From contig CAZWRK010000019.1 in assembly GCA_964635875.1 (NCBI GenBank), forward strand, positions 1-42,503: 42,503 nt of DNA. The letters are read 5' to 3'. A program made the translations under genes and the position numbers. The DNA comes from CAZWRK01 sp964635875 (GTDB lineage: Bacteria > Pseudomonadota > Gammaproteobacteria > Burkholderiales > Aquaspirillaceae). The stretch's first letter is position 1. Every line of letters begins with the position of its first letter. The notes under the pieces are model-generated. The model was not told the origin of the DNA. It worked only from the letters and a program-made list of their open reading frames with translations, and ran no database searches. Shown here piece by piece: positions 1 through 7,710 of the stretch.

Positions 1-621
1 TGAACCGTCTTCGGTGGCTGTTGCCCCAATTGGGGTCGATTGGTCGACGCCGTTATAAACAGAAAGTACACCGGATTTAATAGTTCCGCCCGAAAATACC
101 GCATCCTTGCTTGCCCCTGAACCCGGTGCAATGTAATAGAACCCAACCAAATTCCCGATCGCGATTCCAATGGCTGTAGTGGAATTTCCATCAAATGTGA
201 CAGTGATTCCGGAATTTAAGCCCGCACCATACATCAAAGCAATCCGGTTTGCAGTTGCCGCCGGTGTCACACTGATTGTAAAAGTTGCCGGTTCCCCGGA
301 ATGCGAAGACTGGGTTGAAGTATCATGGGCAATTGCCCCGATAAAAGCAAAAGACAAAGCATCAACATGCTTACCCATTGAATTCAAAATTAAAAATAAA
401 GCCAAATAAGCAAGCCGTGGAATAAGCGGAATTTCTAACGGAAAAAAGAAGGCGCTTTTTAAATCAGCCACGATATTTCGCCATTGAATAGTATATTTAC
501 TTTCCTGTCTTATTACTTCATGGTTTTTACCGGCTTCCTGTTTATAAAAATAAGTTGTTTGAAACCCCAAATATCTATTTACTAAAACACCTTCGGTTGA
601 AGAATCGCAAAGAATACCCAT
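1..621 (-). CDS. Partial tail protein, second version of the 41515-42465 gene
   Basis: The frame is open from ATG at 621 to the window edge (207 codons, no stop). It begins MGILCDSSTEG, has a hydrophobic stretch near residues 65-80, and then a beta-rich region with VYNGVDQSTPIGAT near its end. The gene at 41515-42465 begins MGILCESTT, shares spaced matches through KNHEV, QWRNI and DLKS, and carries GVDQTTPTGAT. The two are therefore homologous but clearly diverged. It sits just downstream of the 641-1867 tail gene, the position its homologue takes across the contig closure. Inferred role: tail-tip or baseplate-associated structural protein. The 3' part is outside the window. Confidence 0.75.
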   Translation of the reverse strand, partial: MGILCDSSTEGVLVNRYLGFQTTYFYKQEAGKNHEVIRQESKYTIQWRNIVADLKSAFFFPLEIPLIPRLAYLALFLILNSMGKHVDALSFAFIGAIAHDTSTQSSHSGEPATFTISVTPAATANRIALMYGAGLNSGITVTFDGNSTTAIGIAIGNLVGFYYIAPGSGASKDAVFSGGTIKSGVLSVYNGVDQSTPIGATATEDGS

Positions 622-659
622 GAATTAATAATAGCAGAATTTACTTATAGAAAAAGTTA
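605..659. repeat. 55-nt direct repeat, left copy (contig closure)
   Basis: These 55 bases are identical to 42449-42503, the last bases of the window. The repeat covers the final codons of the 641-1867 gene, the short spacer and the first five codons of the MGILC gene. Outside it the two flanks diverge at once. A length of 55 is a common de Bruijn k-mer size, so this is best read as an assembly-graph vertex. Confidence 0.9.
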
Positions 660-1867
660 GCATCCAAAGCAGTGGATGGGGCAGTGTTGCCGGCGCCGGT
701 TGTAGCGGCCGCGGCTGAAATAGCAGTGTCAAAAGTGATACCGTTGACCATTTCAAGGTTAGCGGCGGAAGTTGCCGGAATACAAAGCACCATTAATGGG
801 TTAGTTGTACCCACTGTTACCGATCCGGAAGCGACATTATAAATAGGTACATAAGCGGCCGAAGAATTTGGATTGTAGATATACCACCCACCAAGTTTAC
901 CGGCAGAAGCCTTAATTGCCTGTGCGGTATTGGTCAAAGCGGTTGAACCATCCCCGGAAGTACAGTTTTTTACATCCCACCCACCGGCTGTGTGTGGCTG
1001 AATAGTCACGATCTGTTTTCGATCCAAAGTCATTCGGGCAATTCCTGCGTCACCTTCATCAACTGAATCAGTTGAAGTTTCATCGGCTAAGAAGCCGGCG
1101 GCAAAAACCTTGGAAGTTGCAACAGTAAATGCCGCATCATCAGCAATGACTTGTGAATCTTGAACGGCAAAAGTTCCGCCATTGTCAACAGTGATCGTGT
1201 TTCCGCCATCCTGAATATTGACTGCCGAAGCGCCTGTTGAATTATTAATGGTTACATCCCCAATATCGACACCGGAATTAGCCCCTAATATCCATGTTCC
1301 TGATTGAACCGCCAAAGCTGTAAGCCTATTCGAAGCATCAATTGCTAACCCACGTTCGTTTCCTGCCGCATCCCTGATCTGAACATAAATATTTCTATTA
1401 GCGGACATTCTGGCGGCACCGGCATCACCTTCGTCAACAGAATCCGGGGTGGTATCGTCATATTCGAACCCGGCCATTTGAACCTTAGTTGTTCCGGGGG
1501 TAAATGCCGCATCATCGGCTTTGATCGTGTCGTCAATTAATTCAACAGAAGTTTGGATTGCAGAAAGTTCAGTACCATCAACTGTTATGGTATTACCACC
1601 GTCTTGGATGTTTACGGCCGATGCACCGGTGGAATTGTTGATTGTGACATCGCCAATATCAACCCCGCTGTTGGCGGCAAGTTTACCTATTGCGGCAGTC
1701 GATGCCAAAAGTTCAACCGGAAGTCCGTTTGCAGAAGAAATATCACCATCGTTTACCCCATCAGCACCTTCAATAAGCTTGATTCGTTGATAATGGACAG
1801 AAGAAATATCATCAGTTGCGACAACTGATCCCCCTGACATTGAATTTAGTGTTACATTGTCGGCCAT
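641..1867 (-). CDS. Phage structural (tail) protein with internal duplication
   Basis: This 408-residue protein is low in Cys and rich in Asp, Ala, Thr and Ser, as virion beta proteins often are. It contains two copies of a unit of about 130 residues. Each copy has NSGVDIGDVTINNSTGASAV, then ADDAAFT and DSVDEGDAG followed by an Arg-Met pair (near residues 66-160 and 196-290). It lies between the tape measure gene and, across the closure, the tail-tip genes, so a distal tail role is inferred. The start is ATG at 1867, with a -10 box ending 6 nt upstream and no Shine-Dalgarno. No specific family is recognised with certainty. Confidence 0.75.
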   Translation of the reverse strand: MADNVTLNSMSGGSVVATDDISSVHYQRIKLIEGADGVNDGDISSANGLPVELLASTAAIGKLAANSGVDIGDVTINNSTGASAVNIQDGGNTITVDGTELSAIQTSVELIDDTIKADDAAFTPGTTKVQMAGFEYDDTTPDSVDEGDAGAARMSANRNIYVQIRDAAGNERGLAIDASNRLTALAVQSGTWILGANSGVDIGDVTINNSTGASAVNIQDGGNTITVDNGGTFAVQDSQVIADDAAFTVATSKVFAAGFLADETSTDSVDEGDAGIARMTLDRKQIVTIQPHTAGGWDVKNCTSGDGSTALTNTAQAIKASAGKLGGWYIYNPNSSAAYVPIYNVASGSVTVGTTNPLMVLCIPATSAANLEMVNGITFDTAISAAAATTGAGNTAPSTALDANFFYK

Positions 1868-1873
1868 AATTTA

Positions 1874-1902
1874 AGATTACAACAAAATCTAAAGTTCTAC
1901 AA
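1874..1902 (-). promoter_or_regulatory. Leaderless-type promoter for the 641-1867 gene
   Basis: On the minus strand: TTGTAG (1902-1897), 17-nt spacer, TAATCT (1879-1874), then 6 nt to ATG at 1867. The predicted start of transcription falls on the start codon. The elements are weak but the geometry matches the other leaderless promoters here. Confidence 0.5.
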
Positions 1903-4149
1903 TTAATATCTGATTTGGGTATTAAGTTTTTTAATAATAGCATCCCCAACTTTTTCACCAATACGCATTGCCCCATTTTCATCACTGATTAATGCGCCTG
2001 TCATGTCTATTTGAATCACCACCCCGCCCGGAAGTCCGGTTGATGTTTCCCGATCCCTTTCACCTAAACCAATAATTCGTTCCTGACCGTGTGCCATGAT
2101 AAGTTGCGGTTCACCCCTTACCCCGGGGACTGTTCCACCTTCGGCGAATCCAGGGATTGAAATTCTACCCCGAACCCAATCGGCGGCTTCTTTAACACCG
2201 GGAATAGATTCTAATAAGCCTTGAAACTTAGCCATACCGGCAAGCGCTTTATCACCAATGCCCCGAATAAAGTTTTTAACCATGTCTTCACCGGCTTTTC
2301 TGGCGCCATCCGTAATTCCTTTGGCAAAAGTGGAAGCGGCAGTTTTTCCGATATCGTCCATGGTTCCAACAATTGCGCCTTTTTGGGCGGCAAGCCCGGC
2401 GTTAGTTGTGGCGCCTAAAGTATCACCCAAAGCTTGTCCGCGTTCGGCGATTTCGTCCATTCGGCGGGCATGTTCCTTGGTCGCTTCTTCATTTTCTTCT
2501 TTAAATTGATTTTTAAGCCGGGTAATATCATCTTCTTTTGCTTGGTTTTTGACTGCCGCAACATCGGCTTCGTGGGCTTTTAGAATTTCATTTTCTTCAT
2601 TTAATTGTTTTTGATAGCCGGCAACCTTTTCATCATGGTCACGCTGTAGTCTGGCGTTTTCTTCGGCAAACCGCTGTTCTTCCTTTAACTTTTGGGCATC
2701 ATATTCGGCGTTTTCCTTAGCAAGTGCGGCTTGAAGGGATGCAATCTTTTTGGCATCCATTTCGTCGCCCTTGGCTTGTTCTTCTTCCATTTGTGCCATG
2801 ATGTCGGCAACTTTTTCTTCATGGCTGGTTTTCATATCAACCATTCGTTCGTCAAAGTCTTTTTTGCGATCAGACATTTTTTCCGAAAAATCACGGTTTT
2901 CATCGGCAATGTCTTTTTCTAAATCAGCTTTCTTTTCCAAATGGGCGCGAATCAAATCGGCTAATCGATCTTTAAAGTCTTTTTCCCGCTTTTCCATTTC
3001 CCGTTCAAACTTTTCAGTTTCTTTTTCCAAATCCTTGGCGATTTGTTGGGATTTCTTATTGTGGGCGGCGGATTGGTTTGAAAAAGATTTTTTGGCCACA
3101 TCTTCTTGTTTTCGATAGGATTTTTCAGCAACCGTGGTGATTCGGTCTTGGGTTCTGGTAAATGTTTGTGAAACACCACCAAGGGTGTCATAAAAGGCGT
3201 TTTTCATTTCACCTAAATTAAAAGTGAAGACCGCGGCAATCATTCGGGCAACGCCTATGGCAATAGTTCCAAGGATTTGAAGTGCGCCGGCAAGGGCAAT
3301 TACTGTGGCCTGAACATCAACCATGTGGGCGCGAAGCCATTCAGTAGCCGGAATAAGCCAAGAAACAAAAGCATCAATTAAATCAGATACAACCGGGGCT
3401 AAAGCATCACCGATTGCGGCGCTGGCATTGAAAAGGGCGGTGTTAAGTTGGGACATTCGACCACCCAAAGTGTTGGCATTAGCCGCCGCCGCACCGGAAA
3501 AAATTGCACCTTCATTTAATAAACCGTTATAAAGTTTTTGACGAACTGCCGCATCCGATGTGACATTTTGCAGATCATCAACCGACAATCCTTGTTCGCG
3601 CAAAATAACCGACAAATTTTTGGAAATACCAACATTATCAACTAAAACTGAATTCTGATTTTTAATACCGATGGTAGCCCCAACGATAGCTTCACCAAAT
3701 CCAAGGGTGCCTTGTCTGTTTGCGGCCGATGCATCCTTGAAGGTGTTCATTAAATTAATTGCTTCGGGAAGTGAAAAGCCGGTGGCAAGTAAGTTTTTAA
3801 GTGCTTCGGCAGATTCGGCAACAGTCATCAAACCATCATTGGCCAAGTCCTTAGCGGCCTGTTCTGCGCCGGCGGCATCTTGACCAAAAGCATTTGCAAC
3901 CTGCCTTAAACCAAGCATGGATCGTTCAAGGGAAGCGGAAGCGTTAATTGCATCTTTAATTCCGTTTATTAAAGTTGCCGCACCAAAAGCGATACCTAAA
4001 GCGGCACCGACTTTGGTTACCGTACCAACCAAAGACCCCATATCAGATTTAAATGATTTGGTTTCTTTTTTGGCGTTATTTACACCCTGTTTAAAATTGG
4101 TAAGGTCGGCGCGGAATCGGGCAATTACGGAACCTGCATCAAAAGCCAT
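1903..4149 (-). CDS. Tape measure protein
   Basis: This 748-residue protein would set tail length and is among the longest genes in the window. The N-terminal part has helical, Ala/Gly-rich segments with hydrophobic stretches (residues 40-65 and 270-310). Residues about 350-560 are a highly charged Lys/Glu coiled coil with repeated DFDERM and KDFKDRL-type heptads. The C-terminus has FAEGGTVPGVRGEPQLIMAH, typical of siphovirus tape measures. It directly follows the two tail-assembly chaperone frames, the canonical position. ATG at 4149 has no Shine-Dalgarno; a TAATAT box lies 6 nt upstream, without a clear -35. Confidence 0.93.
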   Translation of the reverse strand: MAFDAGSVIARFRADLTNFKQGVNNAKKETKSFKSDMGSLVGTVTKVGAALGIAFGAATLINGIKDAINASASLERSMLGLRQVANAFGQDAAGAEQAAKDLANDGLMTVAESAEALKNLLATGFSLPEAINLMNTFKDASAANRQGTLGFGEAIVGATIGIKNQNSVLVDNVGISKNLSVILREQGLSVDDLQNVTSDAAVRQKLYNGLLNEGAIFSGAAAANANTLGGRMSQLNTALFNASAAIGDALAPVVSDLIDAFVSWLIPATEWLRAHMVDVQATVIALAGALQILGTIAIGVARMIAAVFTFNLGEMKNAFYDTLGGVSQTFTRTQDRITTVAEKSYRKQEDVAKKSFSNQSAAHNKKSQQIAKDLEKETEKFEREMEKREKDFKDRLADLIRAHLEKKADLEKDIADENRDFSEKMSDRKKDFDERMVDMKTSHEEKVADIMAQMEEEQAKGDEMDAKKIASLQAALAKENAEYDAQKLKEEQRFAEENARLQRDHDEKVAGYQKQLNEENEILKAHEADVAAVKNQAKEDDITRLKNQFKEENEEATKEHARRMDEIAERGQALGDTLGATTNAGLAAQKGAIVGTMDDIGKTAASTFAKGITDGARKAGEDMVKNFIRGIGDKALAGMAKFQGLLESIPGVKEAADWVRGRISIPGFAEGGTVPGVRGEPQLIMAHGQERIIGLGERDRETSTGLPGGVVIQIDMTGALISDENGAMRIGEKVGDAIIKKLNTQIRY

Positions 4150-4167
4150 AATTAAATATTACACTAA

Positions 4168-4497
4168 TCAATTATCTTTTATAAGCATTCCACTGCCCTT
4201 CGATCCCCGCATTTTCTGTTTTAGCAATTCAAAGCCGGTTGCATCAAATTGGGGATTGGTAAATCGATCATTTGCCGCATCCGGGTCTTGCAGATCATCC
4301 CAAAGCTTTCCGGGGTCTTTTGATTGCGGGTTTTGCTGAATCCGCAACAACATCCGGTAATTGGCTAATTTTCTTTTGGTAATCTGTTTTTGAAGATGAA
4401 AAAGTTCATCAAAATAGACGCATTCAAGTATTTCTTCCCTTGACCAACCGTAGTTCGAAGCTAAAGCGTCAATCGCCACATATAACCAATTCACCAC
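4168..4497 (-). CDS. Tail assembly chaperone, distal (T-like) frame
   Basis: This frame has 109 codons from GTG at 4497 and encodes a helical, charged protein (WSREEILECVYFDELFHLQK). It lies between the G-like frame and the tape measure, the position of lambda T. The reading frame stays open upstream through 4542, in the -1 frame relative to the 4506-4889 gene. Expression by -1 slippage at 4542-4548 would add 15 residues and fuse it to the G-like protein. I think this is more likely than independent initiation at GTG, which has no Shine-Dalgarno. Confidence 0.75.
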   Translation of the reverse strand: MVNWLYVAIDALASNYGWSREEILECVYFDELFHLQKQITKRKLANYRMLLRIQQNPQSKDPGKLWDDLQDPDAANDRFTNPQFDATGFELLKQKMRGSKGSGMLIKDN

Positions 4498-4505
4498 TTC
4501 TTTTT

Positions 4506-4889
4506 TTACGCTTGTGGATTGGCTGTTGGTCTGGCGAACATTTTTTTTACTTTTTCGTAAACTTCGGTATATTTATTGACTTCAATTATTGCTTGTAAGA
4601 TATTAACAACTTCATCAAGCGACAACTGTTCAACATCTTCTTTCGACCTGTCGGTAGCAATAACCAAAATATTTATTACTTCGTCCAAACAAGTCGCAAC
4701 AAGCTTGGGAAGGGTTTTAAACATTTCAGCATCACCAACGCTGGTAAATTTTTCTAATTCTTGGGGAAGTTTATCTAAAGCAAGCAATAAAGCCGCATAC
4801 TTTCGAAGCGGCAATTTATTAACGATGATGTAGGTATTATTATCCAGTTCAACTTTTTTTGACACTGGGTTTATAGGTTCTTTATTCAT
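4506..4889 (-). CDS. Tail assembly chaperone, proximal (G-like) frame
   Basis: Predicted 127 residues, MNKEPINPVSKKVELDNN..., helical and acidic, between the tail tube and tape measure genes. The reading frame extends back to a GTG at 4955 that overlaps the tail tube gene; I prefer ATG at 4889. The end of the gene carries the codons GTA AAA AAA ATG (4550-4539), a -1 slippery sequence. The stop is at 4508-4506, 11 nt before the GTG of the next frame. This is the lambda G/GT arrangement. Confidence 0.8.
   Translation of the reverse strand: MNKEPINPVSKKVELDNNTYIIVNKLPLRKYAALLLALDKLPQELEKFTSVGDAEMFKTLPKLVATCLDEVINILVIATDRSKEDVEQLSLDEVVNILQAIIEVNKYTEVYEKVKKMFARPTANPQA
4542..4548 (-). promoter_or_regulatory. 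Programmed -1 frameshift site A AAA AAA
   Basis: In the frame of the G-like gene the heptamer reads A|AAA|AAA between GTA and ATG. Slipping back one base gives AAT GTT CGC CAG..., which stays open for 15 codons to GTG at 4497 and then through the T-like frame to 4168. The fusion product would be about 261 residues. Confidence 0.7.
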
Positions 4890-4938
4890 AACTTGGTAGG
4901 CGGTCACAAAGGACACTTTGCCGTTCCAAGTTGGTTTA

Positions 4939-5448
4939 TTATGCTGTCGAATCACCGATTAATCCAAGGTAGTTACCATCGGATTTTGTTTCATCAAGCA
5001 AAGCTTCGAAGGTTACTTCGATTATCTTTTCTTCTTCATTTGTGTGGTTTAACACAACTTGGGAAGCGACATAAGCTTTGTGGAAAACAATATCGTGTCT
5101 TCGGGTACCTTCAATTAAAGGATGCAACACCAATTGTGCGGCATCTTCTTTGGCTTTTTTACCGGCCTTGGCACCAATTGTGATTCTTGCGTTTGCGGCA
5201 CCTGCAAATTGTGATTGCGGGATTGCATTGCGCAAATTATTGATGGTGTATTCAGCTAAAGGCACTTTAGCCATTAACTTTTCACCGCGAAGAAACTTTT
5301 CAACAATCGTTTCACCGTATGCATCAACTGCAACATCGGTATGGACTGGTTCATAAGTCACTTCGACACCACCTTTGGTATGACCAAGATCAACACCATT
5401 GAAGGTCACTTGACATGCACCAACTTGTACATTTGTGACATCACCCAT
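4939..5448 (-). CDS. Major tail tube protein
   Basis: This 169-residue protein has the composition of a siphovirus tube subunit. It contains VTFNGVDLGHTKGGVEVTYE, a repeated beta pattern, and KIIEVTFEALLDE near the C-terminus. It lies immediately upstream of the tail-assembly chaperones. The ATG at 5448 overlaps the stop of the Com-like gene (TAATG). It is preceded by a strong AAAGGGGGTGA Shine-Dalgarno, fitting an abundant virion protein. Confidence 0.85.
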   Translation of the reverse strand: MGDVTNVQVGACQVTFNGVDLGHTKGGVEVTYEPVHTDVAVDAYGETIVEKFLRGEKLMAKVPLAEYTINNLRNAIPQSQFAGAANARITIGAKAGKKAKEDAAQLVLHPLIEGTRRHDIVFHKAYVASQVVLNHTNEEEKIIEVTFEALLDETKSDGNYLGLIGDSTA

Positions 5449-5690
5449 TATTTTTCACCCCCTTTCGGATTTTTATTTACTGGTAAATTAACAGTAAATT
5501 CACTATTAATCTTATCTTCGTTTTCCTTGTTTTTCAAATGCTTAAATACATATTCATTATGAGTGCCGCATCTTGAACAAATAATAAGCAACCGGCCGGC
5601 AAAAACGACTTCGTAACCAAACAGTTTTCGGCAACTGTCATTTTTACACCTTAATTCGCGATAGGTTTTCCCGTTTATATTGATAGCCAT
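5448..5690 (-). CDS. com-like: Com-like zinc-ribbon protein
   Basis: This 80-residue protein has a four-Cys zinc ribbon: RCKNDSC near residues 14-20 and CSRCG near 38-42, with GRLLI before the second knuckle. That matches phage Mu Com, which binds mRNA and turns on mom translation. A polar tail of about 30 residues follows. It is coupled to both neighbours by TAATG overlaps (5690 and 5448) inside the tail operon. No mom-like gene is adjacent, so its target is unknown. It could be an RNA-binding regulator of tail gene translation. The family call rests on motif pattern only. Confidence 0.7.
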   Translation of the reverse strand: MAININGKTYRELRCKNDSCRKLFGYEVVFAGRLLIICSRCGTHNEYVFKHLKNKENEDKINSEFTVNLPVNKNPKGGEK

Positions 5691-6079
5691 TAGTGTGTCT
5701 TTGCTTGAAAGTTAATTGAAAAAACATCTTGGCCGCGTTCGTCACGCCCAACATGCCCCCCATTTGATATGGCGTAAATAAAGTGGAAGAAGACCGTGCC
5801 GGTTCCAAGCACCCGCCCACGGTATTGGTGTAAGGCAGACTTGACCGCATTCTTCAAATTAAGCCCGGCATCATAAGTATCAGCTTTGATATAAACCTGA
5901 AAAGTGGGATTTTCAACCGGCAAATCAACATCCGGGGCAGTTCCACCGGTATCAATTACCGCCATGACTGTTCCGGTTGCGCCATCCGGAATATAGCCAC
6001 GAAAAATATCCACCCCTTGTTGTGTGGCAATTCCCCGGGCTACCAAATAATTAATTACTTCGTCGATCAAATCAGCCAT
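5690..6079 (-). CDS. Tail terminator / completion protein
   Basis: This 129-residue protein, MADLIDEVINYLVARGIATQ..., has a beta-rich middle (FQVYIKADTYDAGLNLKNAV) that fits gpU-like or minor-capsid tail terminators. Those proteins cap the tube before joining the head. It lies between an HK97-gp10-like gene and the tail tube gene, the usual position. It overlaps the preceding gene by 8 nt and the next by TAATG. Confidence 0.65.
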   Translation of the reverse strand: MADLIDEVINYLVARGIATQQGVDIFRGYIPDGATGTVMAVIDTGGTAPDVDLPVENPTFQVYIKADTYDAGLNLKNAVKSALHQYRGRVLGTGTVFFHFIYAISNGGHVGRDERGQDVFSINFQAKTH

Positions 6080-6437
6080 TGAATACCTTTCCCATTGTGT
6101 CTTTGAAAAAGACGTTAAATATTTTTAAATTCATTTTAATCGGGTCTTCCAAATATTTTCCTTTTCGGTTGTTTTGAAAGTTAAATTGCGGATTTTCATG
6201 CAAATAAGCCGCATAAGTCTTGTTGTACCCAATCAAAATATCCTTGCCTTCCGGTTCAGTATGCCCCGATCGCATCAGTTCACCGGTATCAAGCGGAACT
6301 TCTTTTTGCGATAAACGAAGCGCTTCATCGGCCATTGCTTGCAAAGCCAAAGTCATTTGGGCTTCGACCTTTATTACAAGTTCATCAAGCCGTTTTATAA
6401 ATTCGCTATCGTCAAAAACAACGTCATCCTTGGCCAT
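6072..6437 (-). CDS. HK97 gp10-like neck / tail completion protein
   Basis: This 121-residue protein has the family signature: a helical N-terminus, then EVPLDTGELMRSGH, then a YAAYLHENPQFNF segment. These resemble the VDTGRLRxS and YAxYxExG blocks of the HK97-gp10-like family. The gene order (connector, closure, gp10-like, terminator, tube) supports it. The start is ATG at 6437, 1 nt after the stop of the preceding gene. Confidence 0.8.
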   Translation of the reverse strand: MAKDDVVFDDSEFIKRLDELVIKVEAQMTLALQAMADEALRLSQKEVPLDTGELMRSGHTEPEGKDILIGYNKTYAAYLHENPQFNFQNNRKGKYLEDPIKMNLKIFNVFFKDTMGKVFNG

Positions 6438-6438
6438 A

Positions 6439-6762
6439 TTAAGTCGCTTTCCATTGTATTAATTCCAATTTGATGTGGTTGGTATTACCCGACCCATCGA
6501 TTGCCAAAGATTTTCCAAAAACTTTGTAATCTTTTCCATTGTGGGTGATCTTATAATCGATTTCAACAGTGACATCCGGCTTCATGTAGCAAATAGCGTC
6601 GATTCTGGCAACTTGGCCATTGGGTAAAAGCCGGGATTTAGTGACTGGTTGGATTCGGACTTTGTGGGTAACACCGGCGCCAACAACTTCCCGTCCGTCT
6701 TTGTTATAAGAAGCTTTAGGATATAAGGTGATTGTCTGATTGAATAAAGCGGCAACGCCCAT
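6439..6762 (-). CDS. Head closure / stopper protein
   Basis: This 107-residue beta-rich protein, MGVAALFNQTITLYPKASYN..., resembles head-closure or minor-capsid proteins of siphoviruses, which seal the connector. It sits between the adaptor (6765-7439) and the gp10-like gene. ATG at 6762 follows the adaptor stop by 2 nt. The call rests on length, predicted fold class and position. Confidence 0.65.
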   Translation of the reverse strand: MGVAALFNQTITLYPKASYNKDGREVVGAGVTHKVRIQPVTKSRLLPNGQVARIDAICYMKPDVTVEIDYKITHNGKDYKVFGKSLAIDGSGNTNHIKLELIQWKAT

Positions 6763-6764
6763 AC

Positions 6765-7439
6765 TTATTCAATAATAGCACCCTTGCGGTTTCGAATTCC
6801 ACGAAGTAATTCTTTAGCTTTAGGGGCAATTAACTGTTCGAAGCTTCGATTCTGCCCATCGGATTTTTGATAAGAATAATCGCCAATCCTTTCGGCAAGC
6901 ATTTGTGATTTGTCGGTTTGAAAATATTCATCACCCATTTCACGCATAAATTCGACCTGTGCGGCGACTGCCCTTTTAACATTTTCCGGAATTGACTTGT
7001 AATAGGTAGTTGGGGCAGTTCTGGAATAAGCTTCGACGTCACAAATCCGGGGGAATTTTCCAAGCTGGTAAATTTTATAAAAAGAAGTGGTATCAAGTGC
7101 AGTGGTTAATCCTGAATCTAAAGTAACAACCCCTTCTTTGGTTTGGGCAGTGATTATTTTTCTTTGCCCTTTGCCGGTTCCGCCGATTACTTCAAACTGG
7201 CATCCTTGCAAATAGTCAACGTCATAAACATTTTGGTCAACGGATTCAAGGGTAATATTATTTTGCCCGCCAACTGCAACCCGACCTTTTATTTCCTGTT
7301 TAAGAAAATTGTCCTGAAAACCAACATAAGCATCAATTAATTCTTCGGCTTCGGACACTTCAAGGTCGGTGATTGCCGGGCTACCCCCAATCATTTCATC
7401 ACATTCTTCTTTAGTAACATAACCGCGTCTTGATGCCAT
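6765..7439 (-). CDS. Head-tail adaptor protein
   Basis: This 224-residue protein has acidic helices at the N-terminus (SEAEELIDAYVGFQDNFL), a central beta segment with EVIGGTGKGQRKIITAQ, and a helical end (FERLIAPKAKELLRG-like). Its position after the head genes and before the closure protein fits the gp6/gp15 adaptor group. It is longer than many adaptors, owing to the central beta insertion. A TATAAT box lies 5 nt before ATG at 7439. Confidence 0.6.
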   Translation of the reverse strand: MASRRGYVTKEECDEMIGGSPAITDLEVSEAEELIDAYVGFQDNFLKQEIKGRVAVGGQNNITLESVDQNVYDVDYLQGCQFEVIGGTGKGQRKIITAQTKEGVVTLDSGLTTALDTTSFYKIYQLGKFPRICDVEAYSRTAPTTYYKSIPENVKRAVAAQVEFMREMGDEYFQTDKSQMLAERIGDYSYQKSDGQNRSFEQLIAPKAKELLRGIRNRKGAIIE

Positions 7440-7444
7440 AATTT

Positions 7445-7474
7445 ATTATATGTCCAAGTTGAATTCTTTTCCAA
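7445..7474 (-). promoter_or_regulatory. Possible leaderless promoter for the connector operon
   Basis: On the minus strand: TTGGAA (7474-7469), 18-nt spacer, perfect TATAAT (7450-7445), then 5 nt to ATG at 7439. It overlaps the last codons of the 7446-7703 gene, so part of the match may be coding coincidence. Confidence 0.4.
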
Positions 7475-7703
7475 CTAGCTTTTGCAATTCTGATTCCGGG
7501 GTATTTAGCTTCAAATCCTGTTTAATTTCCCTTTTAAGATCATTTTCAACCCGTTCTTTGGAAATAACTTCATCGGTGCGGTAAGTGTACCGCTTTTCCC
7601 AATTGCCTTTGCCGTCATTTAAAAGAACAACCACATCGGTTTTTTGTCCGTCATAAACTGCTTGGGTGATTTGCCATTTGATTTTCGGCTTGTCCTTGGC
7701 CAT
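7446..7703 (-). CDS. Small conserved-looking protein, function unknown
   Basis: This 85-residue charged protein begins MAKDKPKIKWQITQAVYDGQ. It has a predicted beta hairpin (DVVVLLNDGKGNWEKRYTYR) followed by a Lys/Glu-rich helix. I recognise no family. It lies between the last glycosyltransferase gene and the connector genes in the late operon, so it may belong to head completion. ATG at 7703 has no Shine-Dalgarno. Confidence 0.6.
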   Translation of the reverse strand: MAKDKPKIKWQITQAVYDGQKTDVVVLLNDGKGNWEKRYTYRTDEVISKERVENDLKREIKQDLKLNTPESELQKLVGKEFNLDI

Positions 7704-7710
7704 AAATCCA

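Noticed and set aside
1..621. Plus-strand reading frame at 170-409 as a gene
   Set aside because: It lies opposite the open minus-strand tail gene, has no ribosome site, and all other genes are on the minus strand.
2692..3118. Plus-strand frames opposite the tape measure coiled coil
   Set aside because: The Phe/Ser-rich sequence is the complement of Lys/Glu codons, a typical artefact.
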